This document shows positions 52,329 to 59,924 of a stretch of DNA of 64,000 nt, one piece after another. Every line of letters starts with the position of its first letter. The stretch's first letter is position 1. The notes under the pieces were generated by a model that made no database searches, had not been told where the DNA came from, and saw nothing but the letters and a program-made list of their open reading frames with translations. The translations under genes were made by a program, and so were the position numbers. This stretch comes from Fimenecus sp964527585 (lineage in GTDB: Bacteria > Bacillota > Clostridia > Oscillospirales > Acutalibacteraceae), in contig CAZGPE010000003.1 in NCBI GenBank assembly GCA_964527585.1, forward strand, positions 1 through 64,000, written 5' to 3'.

Positions 52329-53756
52329 TTGAGAAAATTCGATACGAAAGTTCAATATCTTAAATATAAGGTCTTGCGTGAAGTTGCCAAACAGGCTTGG
52401 AACGGCACTTTGCTTCAAAATCTTCTTGATATACCTATGATTGTCGTTCCCGGCGATGAGCCGACAATGAGATGCTGTGTATATAAAGAAAGAGCAATTT
52501 TGACAGAGCGTGTAAAACTCGCAATGGGAGGAAACAAAGAAAATCCCAATGTGATTGAAGTAATTGATATAGCTTGCGACGAGTGTCCCGCCGCAGGCTA
52601 TGAGGTTACCGATTCCTGCCGAGGCTGTCTTGCACACCGATGCGAAGATGTTTGTAAAAAAGGTGCTATTTCTTTTGACCAGAACCATGTTGCGCATATT
52701 GATAAGTCAAAATGTGTAAACTGCGGACATTGTGCCAAGGTTTGCCCGTATTCTGCGATAGCGAACCGTAAAAGGCCGTGTCAAAACGCTTGTAAGGTTA
52801 AAGCAATTACAATCAACGAGAAAAATGCGGCTTCGATAAAAAACGAAAAATGTATATCGTGCGGAGCGTGTGTTTATCAGTGTCCGTTCGGTGCGATAAG
52901 CGATAAATCGTTTATTGTAAATGTTGTCGAGATGCTTAAAGATAAGATAAGCGGAAAACATAAGGGTAATCTTTATGCGGTTGTCGCTCCTTCTGTCGCA
53001 AGTCAGTTTACTTATGCCAAACTCGGTCAGGTTATAACCGGTATTAAATCACTCGGTTTTTCAAAAGTTATTGAAGCGGCTCTCGGTGCCGATATTGTCG
53101 CACAGTCCGAAGCTGCCGAACTTGCCGAAAAAGGCTTTTTGACGAGTTCCTGCTGTCCTGCATTTGTATCGTATATAAAATCGGCATATCCGGACCTTGT
53201 TCCTCTTATTTCACACAATCTTTCTCCTATGGCGGCGATTTCAAAATACATAAAAGAAAAAGAGCCTGATGCGAAAATTGTGTTTATCGGACCTTGTACT
53301 TCAAAAAAGAAAGAGTTTCAACTCGATACTGTCAGAGAATATGTTGACAGCGTTTTGACTTTTGAGGAACTTCAGGCTTTACTTGACAGCCGTGAAATCG
53401 AAATAACCGAATTGGAAGAAAGCGTTCTTGATGACGCTTCGTATTTCGGAAGAATTTTTGCTCACAGCGGCGGACTTTCTCAGGCTGCGGCTGAGGCACT
53501 CAAAGAGCAGGGGAATACCGATTTCGAACTCAAACCGATTGTTTGCGACGGAATTGAGCAATGTAAAATCGCTTTGCTGAAAAAAAGCAAAGGTGTACTT
53601 GATGCCAATTTTATCGAGGGTATGGCTTGTGCCGGCGGTTGTATAAACGGAGCCGGATGCCTGACCCACGGCGATGAAAAAAACAAAATGCTTGTTGAAA
53701 AGTACGGCAAACAGGCAGGGGATAAGACGATTTCGGATTCGGTTAACTCACTTTGA
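52329..53756 (+). CDS. Monomeric [FeFe]-hydrogenase-like iron-sulfur protein
   Basis: A 475-residue protein. The N-terminal 180 residues hold several Cys clusters: CDECPAAGYEVTDSCRGC, CVNCGHCAKVCP and CISCGACVYQCP, which bind 4Fe-4S clusters. The H-cluster motifs follow: P1 TSSCCPAFV, P2 GPCTSKKKE, P3 GMACAGGCINGAGC. The P1 motif has Phe-Val where group A enzymes have Trp, so this is closer to group B or a related branch. It would oxidise or produce H2 using ferredoxin. No maturation genes (hydE, hydF, hydG) are in this window. The start is a TTG after AAGAAGGGA. It is downstream of adhE and the APH-like kinase. Confidence 0.88.
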   Translation: MRKFDTKVQYLKYKVLREVAKQAWNGTLLQNLLDIPMIVVPGDEPTMRCCVYKERAILTERVKLAMGGNKENPNVIEVIDIACDECPAAGYEVTDSCRGCLAHRCEDVCKKGAISFDQNHVAHIDKSKCVNCGHCAKVCPYSAIANRKRPCQNACKVKAITINEKNAASIKNEKCISCGACVYQCPFGAISDKSFIVNVVEMLKDKISGKHKGNLYAVVAPSVASQFTYAKLGQVITGIKSLGFSKVIEAALGADIVAQSEAAELAEKGFLTSSCCPAFVSYIKSAYPDLVPLISHNLSPMAAISKYIKEKEPDAKIVFIGPCTSKKKEFQLDTVREYVDSVLTFEELQALLDSREIEITELEESVLDDASYFGRIFAHSGGLSQAAAEALKEQGNTDFELKPIVCDGIEQCKIALLKKSKGVLDANFIEGMACAGGCINGAGCLTHGDEKNKMLVEKYGKQAGDKTISDSVNSL

Positions 53757-53773
53757 TAAAACAAAGCATAAAT

Positions 53774-53806
53774 AAAAGGTTCGGTATTTTTACCGAACCT
53801 TTTTTG
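53774..53806. terminator. Bidirectional terminator
   Basis: The perfect arms AAAAGGTTCGGTA and TACCGAACCTTTT enclose TTTT, with T and A runs on either side. Confidence 0.9.
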
Positions 53807-53816
53807 TTACCCGTTA

Positions 53817-54611
53817 TTATGCAAGCATCATTCTGTCGTTTGCGAATTCTCCGTTACTTGCTTTTGCAAACAAGTCAAGTAAATCCTGAACTTTAAGATT
53901 TTTCTTTTCTTCGCCTGAAACATCATAAATGATTTTACCGTCATACATCATTATAAGTCTGTTGCCGAGTCTTATGGCATCTTTCATATTATGAGTTATC
54001 ATAACGGTTGTAATATTGTTTTCCGTAACGATTTCATTGGTAATTTTAAGGACTTTTGCGGCGGTTGCCGGGTCCAAAGCTGCAGTGTGTTCATCAAGAA
54101 GTAAAAGTTTCGGATTCATCAAAGAAGCCATAAGAAGTGTTATTGCCTGCCTTTGACCGCCCGAAAGAAGACCGACTTTGGAAGTTAATCTGTCTTCAAG
54201 ACCTAAATCAAGGCGTTTAAGAAGTTCACGGTAAACTTCTCTTTCTTTTTTTGTAACACCTTTTTTAAGCGTTCTGGCTTTGCCTCTTCTTGCGGCAATT
54301 GAAAGGTTTTCTTCAATTTGCATATCGGCTGCAGTTCCGGTCATAGGGTCTTGGAAAACACGGCTCATATATTTAGCACGCTTATATTCGGGAAGTTTTG
54401 TTATGTCTTCTCCGTCGACTTTAATTGTTCCGCAGTCAACGGGATAAACTCCCGCAATCATATTGAAAAGAGTGGATTTTCCGGCACCGTTTCCGCCGAT
54501 GACCGTAACAAAATCTCCTTCGTTGAGTGTTAAATCAATGCCTTTAAGGGCTTTCTTTTCATTTATGGTGTTAGGGTTGAATGTTTTGTATACGCCTTTA
54601 ATTTCAAGCAT
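53817..54611 (-). CDS. ABC transporter ATP-binding protein (TrpZ-type)
   Basis: A 264-residue protein. It has Walker A GGNGAGKST, Q-loop in VFQDPMTG, the signature LLSGGQRQA, Walker B LLLLDEHTAALDP and the switch His in MITHNM. It belongs to the COG1101 ATPases that power the TrpXYZ-type aromatic amino acid or related import systems. The ATG at 54611 overlaps the permease gene by 8 bases. It is the last gene of a leftward operon. Confidence 0.92.
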   Translation of the reverse strand: MLEIKGVYKTFNPNTINEKKALKGIDLTLNEGDFVTVIGGNGAGKSTLFNMIAGVYPVDCGTIKVDGEDITKLPEYKRAKYMSRVFQDPMTGTAADMQIEENLSIAARRGKARTLKKGVTKKEREVYRELLKRLDLGLEDRLTSKVGLLSGGQRQAITLLMASLMNPKLLLLDEHTAALDPATAAKVLKITNEIVTENNITTVMITHNMKDAIRLGNRLIMMYDGKIIYDVSGEEKKNLKVQDLLDLFAKASNGEFANDRMMLA

Positions 54612-55530
54612 TTTCAGCACCTGCCTTATCATTTTTTATACGCTTTGAGGAGAATTTCGATTTCCAATAGGGAATTCCGAGGAAAATCGCAACAACGCAG
54701 GCTGAAAGAAGTTTAAGGTCGTTGGCGTTCAAACCGAGTTTAAGAACAACCGCTATAACGATATAGTAAATAACACCGCCGATAACCGCTCCGAGAAGTC
54801 TGAGTGCGAAATTTTTGAATATTTTTCCGAAAACAACTTCACCGATAATAACTGCGGCAAGACCTATAACAATTGCGCCTCTGCCCATATTTATGTCGGC
54901 ACAGCCGTTAAACTGTGCAAGAAGACCGCCGGAAAGAGCGACGATACCGTTTGAAAGAACAAGACCGATTATTTTTCTTGAATCGGTGTTGATGCCGTTT
55001 GCTCTTGCCATTGCCTGATTGCATCCCGTCGCTCTGATAGAACTTCCGAGTTCCGTTCCGAAGAACCAGTAGAGAATTGCAATAAGAACGGCAACGAAAC
55101 AAGCACAGATAAGAATTGTTTTTCCGAGTTCGTTTGAACTTGAAGTGATTATTAAATCGTAGTTTCTTTTGCTGATAGGGGTGTTTGCTTTACCGCTCAT
55201 AATTCTGAGGTTTACCGAATAAAGAGCCAACTGAGTTAAAATTCCGGAAAGAATTGCGGGAATTCCGAATTTTGTGTGTAAAATTCCGGTAACCAAACCT
55301 GCGATACAACCTGCTGCGAAAGCGACGATAAGCGCAATTCTGACATCAATGCCGTTTACGGTTAAAACAACGAGAACCGCACCGCCCGTACCGAATGAAC
55401 CGTCAACTGTCAAATCGGCAAGATCGAGGATTCTGTATGTAATATATACGCCGATAGCCATAATACCCCATATCAGTCCTTGTGCTATCGGGGAAGGAAG
55501 AGACTGAATAAACTGTAAAATCTGTGTCAT
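54604..55530 (-). CDS. ABC transporter permease (TrpY-type)
   Basis: A 308-residue protein with about nine hydrophobic segments and a motif with GCNQAMARANGIN in a cytoplasmic loop. It fits the COG4120 permeases related to branched-chain amino acid permeases. Its stop overlaps the ATPase start. A long hairpin lies between this gene and the substrate-binding protein gene. Confidence 0.92.
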   Translation of the reverse strand: MTQILQFIQSLPSPIAQGLIWGIMAIGVYITYRILDLADLTVDGSFGTGGAVLVVLTVNGIDVRIALIVAFAAGCIAGLVTGILHTKFGIPAILSGILTQLALYSVNLRIMSGKANTPISKRNYDLIITSSSNELGKTILICACFVAVLIAILYWFFGTELGSSIRATGCNQAMARANGINTDSRKIIGLVLSNGIVALSGGLLAQFNGCADINMGRGAIVIGLAAVIIGEVVFGKIFKNFALRLLGAVIGGVIYYIVIAVVLKLGLNANDLKLLSACVVAIFLGIPYWKSKFSSKRIKNDKAGAENA

Positions 55531-55550
55531 AAAAACTCCTTAAAACAAAG

Positions 55551-55582
55551 GTTAAAGCGATAAGGTGTCTTATCGCTTTAAC
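55551..55582. terminator. Perfect 13-bp inverted repeat between binding-protein and permease genes
   Basis: GTTAAAGCGATAA and TTATCGCTTTAAC flank six bases. It lies inside the operon on the - strand; a weak terminator or RNA-stabilising hairpin that sets high binding protein over permease levels is the likely role. The T run after it is poor. Confidence 0.7.
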
Positions 55583-55600
55583 AAATATTATGTTAATTGA

Positions 55601-56587
55601 TTATTCGGCACTGATTACGATTTCTTCGTATGTGTCCGGAATTGAAACACCGATTGCATCGGCACGGGATTTAAGATATTTTTTAGTTGTTGTCTGAGCA
55701 TAAGCAATATCCATCTCTGCGGGATTTGCACCGTTTACGAGGATTTCGTATGCCATCAAACCTGCTTTATATCCTATATCGTAGTAACTGATGGAAAGAG
55801 TTGCCACACCGCATCCCTTACAAATTCCTTCTTCACCTGCGATGATCGGAACTTTTGCCGGCTCAGTAACCGAATTGATAAGTTCGGAGTTTGAAGCCGC
55901 TGTGTTATCAGTGGGAATATAAATTGCACCGCATTCCGAAACCGCTGTTGTAGCGACCGAGAGAACATCGTTGGTATCGGTAAAAGTATATGCTTTTACT
56001 TCATATCCGAGATTTTTAAGTTCGGCTTCAACAATATCAGACTGGTATTTTGAGTTCGGTTCTGCGGAGCAGTAGAGAATACCGACTTTTTTTGCATCGG
56101 GAGCGATTTCTTTTATCATAGCGGCTTGCTCGGTAAGGGGAGCGAGGTCTGCCGTACCGGTGATATTGATACCGGTTTTTCCGTTCCAGTCTTTAATTCC
56201 CAAAGCGGTAGCATAATCTGTGATTGATGTGCCGATTATCGGAATTGTGTCGGTTGCTTCGGCTGCGGCGGTAAGAGCACCGGTTGCGTTAGCGAGAATA
56301 AGGTCAACATCATCGCTTACAAATTTAGAAACGATTGTTGTGCAGTTTGTAGCTTCGCCGGAAGCATTTTGCTCATCAAATTCAACTTTATCACCGAGTT
56401 TTTCGGTAAGAGCATCCTTAAAGCCTTTTGTTGCGGCATCGAGTGCATCGTGCTGAACAAGTTGGCATATACCGACTTTGTATACTTTAGCATCGCTTGA
56501 AGTGTCGTTGGTACAAGCGGTAAAGCAAGCAACAACAAGAACTGCAACAAGCAAAACGCTGATTACTGATTTCATTGTCTTTTTCAT
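55601..56587 (-). CDS. ABC transporter substrate-binding lipoprotein (TrpX-type)
   Basis: A 328-residue lipoprotein. The ATG at 56587 is preferred; an in-frame GTG at 56605 overlaps the ribosome site. Basic residues and a hydrophobic core lead to a lipobox with Cys (VVACFTAC). The mature part matches COG2984, with GICQLVQHDALD and NASGEATN near the N-terminus. This family binds aromatic amino acids or related small molecules for TrpXYZ-type importers. No T-box or riboswitch was seen in the roughly 50-base leader. It is the first gene of the operon, with a perfect consensus promoter. Confidence 0.93.
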   Translation of the reverse strand: MKKTMKSVISVLLVAVLVVACFTACTNDTSSDAKVYKVGICQLVQHDALDAATKGFKDALTEKLGDKVEFDEQNASGEATNCTTIVSKFVSDDVDLILANATGALTAAAEATDTIPIIGTSITDYATALGIKDWNGKTGINITGTADLAPLTEQAAMIKEIAPDAKKVGILYCSAEPNSKYQSDIVEAELKNLGYEVKAYTFTDTNDVLSVATTAVSECGAIYIPTDNTAASNSELINSVTEPAKVPIIAGEEGICKGCGVATLSISYYDIGYKAGLMAYEILVNGANPAEMDIAYAQTTTKKYLKSRADAIGVSIPDTYEEIVISAE

Positions 56588-56648
56588 AATGGTCTTTCCC
56601 TTCACGGTTTATTTGATTTAGCGATTTTAACCGCTAAAGCGTGATTTA

Positions 56649-56677
56649 ATTATATTCATATATTCGGCGCTTGTCAA
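56649..56677 (-). promoter_or_regulatory. Perfect consensus sigma-A promoter of the ABC transporter operon
   Basis: On the - strand TTGACA (56677-56672) and TATAAT (56654-56649) are 17 bases apart. A small hairpin TTTAGCG/CGCTAAA lies in the leader. Confidence 0.87.
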
Positions 56678-56769
56678 TAGTTTTTTGAATAAAAATACAT
56701 AAAAATGTAAATTTATTCTTTCCGTGAAAAAAGGATATACGGCAATTTGCGTATATCCTTTGGCAATGT

Positions 56770-57423
56770 TTATTTAACTTTTTTGTTAACCGCTGTTTCG
56801 AAATGATATTTTGCAATACCGAGATCGACTTTTGTATAGAAACCTTTTCCGGCTTTTGCTTTAACCGAACCGTCGGGGAGAAGTTCAAAGTAGAATTTCT
56901 GCTGGTTCATTGCGGTAGGTGCGAGTAAAGCCGCTTCAACGCCTTTTTTGAACCATTCGGGACTTGTTGAGGAATAGTTGCTTACTTCGGACAAATTTTT
57001 GCTTTTGTGAGCAACGCCTTCAACTTGAGCATATCCGATCGGAATTATGCATCCGGCTTTTTCTCCTTTTTCAACAATTGCCTTGCTTTTTCCGTGAGTC
57101 ATCGCAACCCAGCAGGTATTCAAGCCCATTTCTTCGGCTTTCAAAATAAGCATTTCTCCGTAATAACCGAGAAGTTCATCGAGATTATCCGATTTCTTTC
57201 CTACAAGTGTGATATAGTTGTTAACACCGCTGAATTTTCCGTAGTGTGCCATAAAAGAGTCAAAACATTTCGGTTCATTGTAAAAAATCTGTATGTGCAA
57301 TCCGGCTTTTTCGTTTATTTGAGAAATGAGCGAATTAAGTATATTTCGCTTTTCTTCTTCAATAGGCTCTTGAGTGTATTGGCGGACGCTGTGTCTTGAT
57401 TCGATAATTTTGTTAAAGTCCAT
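56770..57423 (-). CDS. Nitroreductase family protein (TM1586 type)
   Basis: A 217-residue flavin enzyme. The N-terminal SRHSVRQY is the usual FMN phosphate site, and NNYITLVGKK, LGYYGEMLILKAEEMGLNTCWV and LLAPTAMNQQ follow the putative TM-nitroreductase pattern. It would reduce nitro or quinone compounds with NAD(P)H and FMN. The start is 2 bases after the ArsR gene stop, so the pair is one operon. Confidence 0.9.
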   Translation of the reverse strand: MDFNKIIESRHSVRQYTQEPIEEEKRNILNSLISQINEKAGLHIQIFYNEPKCFDSFMAHYGKFSGVNNYITLVGKKSDNLDELLGYYGEMLILKAEEMGLNTCWVAMTHGKSKAIVEKGEKAGCIIPIGYAQVEGVAHKSKNLSEVSNYSSTSPEWFKKGVEAALLAPTAMNQQKFYFELLPDGSVKAKAGKGFYTKVDLGIAKYHFETAVNKKVK

Positions 57424-57425
57424 AT

Positions 57426-57794
57426 TTATTCTCCGTTTCTTTCGTTTGTGTTTTGACTCGGCAATGTTTTTGAAATTTCCATTGCAAGCAAAAGTGTGCC
57501 GTTAAGCCGTTCGAACGCTTCCATTTTCGGATCGAAGAAGTAATAATTTTTAGTCCCTTCTTTTCGGACTTTCAATATTCCGGCATCTTTCAGAATTTGT
57601 AAATGATGCGATACCGCAGGGCGAGACAGATTTGTTTTTTCGGTTATTTTTCCGACACGCACTCCGTTACATTCTCCCATTTGCATCATTTCCAAAATCA
57701 AATGCTGTCTTGTTTCGTCTCCGATTGCCGTGAGAATTTTTGAGCAGTCAGAAAAACTTTTTGCAAGTTGGGGAATTTTGTTGTTTGTTTGCAT
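57426..57794 (-). CDS. ArsR family winged-helix regulator
   Basis: A 122-residue protein. The helix-turn-helix shows RVGKITEKTNLSRPAVSHHLQILKDAGIL, the ArsR pattern, with a beta wing KVRKEGTKNYYFF. There is no clear CxC metal-sensing motif, so the ligand may not be a metal. The start at 57794 has GAGAGGA six bases upstream; an ATG at 57800 abuts that site. It likely controls its own operon with the nitroreductase. A partial palindrome ACGG-N5-CCGT at 57818-57830 lies next to a TATACT -10, a candidate operator. Confidence 0.88.
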   Translation of the reverse strand: MQTNNKIPQLAKSFSDCSKILTAIGDETRQHLILEMMQMGECNGVRVGKITEKTNLSRPAVSHHLQILKDAGILKVRKEGTKNYYFFDPKMEAFERLNGTLLLAMEISKTLPSQNTNERNGE

Positions 57795-57898
57795 AATCAT
57801 TCCTCTCTTTCGTCTAAACGGATTAACCGTAAACAGTATAGCACAAATTTTTTATAAAAGTTTATCGGTAAAGAAAATCGAGACGGATATTTTTTCAA

Positions 57899-57932
57899 AG
57901 AAAAACCACCGGCATCAAGCCGGTGGTTTGAT
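57899..57932 (-). terminator. Terminator of the LUD/flavodiiron operon
   Basis: On the - strand AACCACCGGC/GCCGGTGGTT form the stem and a T run follows. Confidence 0.88.
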
Positions 57933-58561
57933 TAGAAACCGATTTCATCGTTTACCAATATAATATGTATTCTGTCTTTGTGCCTTGAAGCTCTTGTGAT
58001 AAGGAACTGACAGCATATTGTGTCGGGAGATTTACAGTTTAAGCAAGAACCTGTTTTCGAACACGGAGTGTCGAGATTAAAACGCTGAGCGTTTATCGGT
58101 GCGGCAATGTTTCTCGCTCTTTTAATTGCCGAATCGACATCTTTTGCGACTTTGTTCATTCCTACGATAAGTACGACTTTTTTCGGGCCGTAGGCATAAG
58201 CTGATATACGGTTGGAATTGCCGTCGATATTTATAAGTATTCCGTCTTCGGTAATAGCGTTAACACTTCCGAAAAAAACATCGCTGTCATATGCTTCGAG
58301 TTCTGCTTTTCGTTTGTCGTCGGCGGCGTTTCTGTCAATATAATTGTATTTTCCGCTTTTGATTTCGGGCATAAGTCCTATTTCTTCAATTGAAACAGAA
58401 CCGCCGTGTGCGATTTTACATCCGTCAAAAAGCATCGAAACGGCAATTTCTTTTGCTGTTTCTTTATCGGGAGCATAATATCCCGTCATATTTCTCGATT
58501 GCAGACCTTTAATTACGGTTTGTGCAAGTAACTCGTTCCTTTTGAATTTGTTTTCGTTCAT
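57932..58561 (-). CDS. LUD (LutC-like) domain protein
   Basis: A 209-residue protein with the LUD fold: KIAHGGSVSIEEIG, FFGSVNAITEDG and KVVLIVGMNKV. A Cys-rich C-terminal stretch (TPCSKTGSCLNC followed by CC) suggests an iron-sulfur or metal site. LUD proteins take part in lactate oxidation (LutABC), but this solo type is common in anaerobes and its role is uncertain. It follows the flavodiiron gene by 22 bases and ends in a terminator. Confidence 0.88.
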   Translation of the reverse strand: MNENKFKRNELLAQTVIKGLQSRNMTGYYAPDKETAKEIAVSMLFDGCKIAHGGSVSIEEIGLMPEIKSGKYNYIDRNAADDKRKAELEAYDSDVFFGSVNAITEDGILINIDGNSNRISAYAYGPKKVVLIVGMNKVAKDVDSAIKRARNIAAPINAQRFNLDTPCSKTGSCLNCKSPDTICCQFLITRASRHKDRIHIILVNDEIGF

Positions 58562-58583
58562 TAAAATCGCTCCTTATATAAAA

Positions 58584-59747
58584 TTACATTGTTTTTATGA
58601 TTTCGTCGGCAAGTTCTTCAAGTTCGCTCATTGTCGAGTCGGTAAGTCTTGTTTTTATTGATACTGTTTTTTCGATATTCTTAATATTTTGCATTTTTTC
58701 GAATTCGCTTTTCATAGTACGGATTGCCGACGGAGCCCAACTTGAGTTTTCGATGAAAGCGACGGTTCTGTTTTGAAAAGACTTTGACTGAAGATGGTGA
58801 ATATAATCACTCATCGGTGCGAATACTCCGGCATCGTAACTTGAAGCCATACACACAAGATGGCTGTAACGAAAAGCGTCGGAAACGCATTTCGAAAGCG
58901 GAGTTTTTGTAAGGTCGTCTAAAAGAATGTTTTCAACGCCCTTTTCTTTTAGTATTTGCTTTAATTTTTCGGCGGCGTAAAGAGTGTTGCCGTGGATGGA
59001 TGCACAACAAATTAAAACACCGTTTGTTTCGGGTGTATAGGAAGACCATTTGTCATATAAATCCAATACCTGAGGGATGCTTTCGGTTAATATCGGACCG
59101 TGAAGCGAGCAGATTGTTTTGATTTCGAGAGTTGCGGCTTTTTTCAAAAGAGACTGTACCTGCTTACCGTATTTTCCGACAATATTTATATAGTATCTTC
59201 TTGCTTCGTCAACCCAGTTTTCGTCGGCATCAACTGTTCCGAATTTTCCGAAACCGTCTGCCGAAAATAAAACTTTATCATTGCTTTCGTAACTTACCAT
59301 AACTTCGGGCCAGTGAACCATAGGCGCCATAACGAAGGTAAGCGTATGTTTTCCGAGACAAAGGGTGTCGTTTTCTTTAACGGATATTACTCTGTCTGAT
59401 GAAACATCGCAAAAATTAGGCAGCATTTTTAATGCGGAAGCAGAGCATACGATTTTCATTTGCGGAAATTTATCCGCAAGTGTGTTTATTCCGGCGCTGT
59501 GATCGGGTTCAAGATGATGAACAATCAAATAGTCGGGGATAACCGAGCCTAATTCGTTATCAATGTTTTCAATCCATCTTTCAACGGCGATTTTATCCAC
59601 CGTATCCATAATTGCGGTTTTTTCGTCAAAAATAATATAAGAGTTATATGCCATACCGTTTTCGAGTTTGTATTGGCCTTCGAAAAGAGAGATTTCGTAA
59701 TCGTTTACGCCGATATATTTAATATCATCGCTAATATATGTGTTCAT
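58584..59747 (-). CDS. fprA: Flavodiiron protein (FprA type)
   Basis: A 387-residue protein with a metallo-beta-lactamase-like domain (ligand motif HLEPDH at 78-83; further ligands in VHWPEV, SADGFG and SLHGP) and a C-terminal flavodoxin domain with an FMN-binding loop (CCASIHGNT). It reduces O2 or NO to water or N2O and protects anaerobes. It lies in a leftward operon before a LUD protein. A consensus promoter is about 30 bases upstream. Confidence 0.95.
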   Translation of the reverse strand: MNTYISDDIKYIGVNDYEISLFEGQYKLENGMAYNSYIIFDEKTAIMDTVDKIAVERWIENIDNELGSVIPDYLIVHHLEPDHSAGINTLADKFPQMKIVCSASALKMLPNFCDVSSDRVISVKENDTLCLGKHTLTFVMAPMVHWPEVMVSYESNDKVLFSADGFGKFGTVDADENWVDEARRYYINIVGKYGKQVQSLLKKAATLEIKTICSLHGPILTESIPQVLDLYDKWSSYTPETNGVLICCASIHGNTLYAAEKLKQILKEKGVENILLDDLTKTPLSKCVSDAFRYSHLVCMASSYDAGVFAPMSDYIHHLQSKSFQNRTVAFIENSSWAPSAIRTMKSEFEKMQNIKNIEKTVSIKTRLTDSTMSELEELADEIIKTM

Positions 59748-59776
59748 ATTTTTTCTCCTTAAAAATAACTTACTAT

Positions 59777-59805
59777 ATTATAATGTTTTTTGGAAAAGCC
59801 GTCAA
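59777..59805 (-). promoter_or_regulatory. Sigma-A promoter of the flavodiiron operon
   Basis: On the - strand TTGACG (59805-59800) and TATAAT (59782-59777) are 17 bases apart. Confidence 0.8.
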
Positions 59806-59863
59806 TATTCTCCGCACCTTGATTAAATTTACATATCGGTAACAAAATATATTCGCTGAAAAG

Positions 59864-59892
59864 TTGAGCGCTTTTTAATTTTGTGTTATACT
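59864..59892 (+). promoter_or_regulatory. Sigma-A promoter of the GH2 gene
   Basis: TTGAGC at 59864-59869 and TATACT at 59887-59892 are 17 bases apart. It rules out any start codon before about 59900. Confidence 0.75.
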
Positions 59893-59924
59893 TTAATATA
59901 AATACTTTTGAGAGGTGTTGTACC

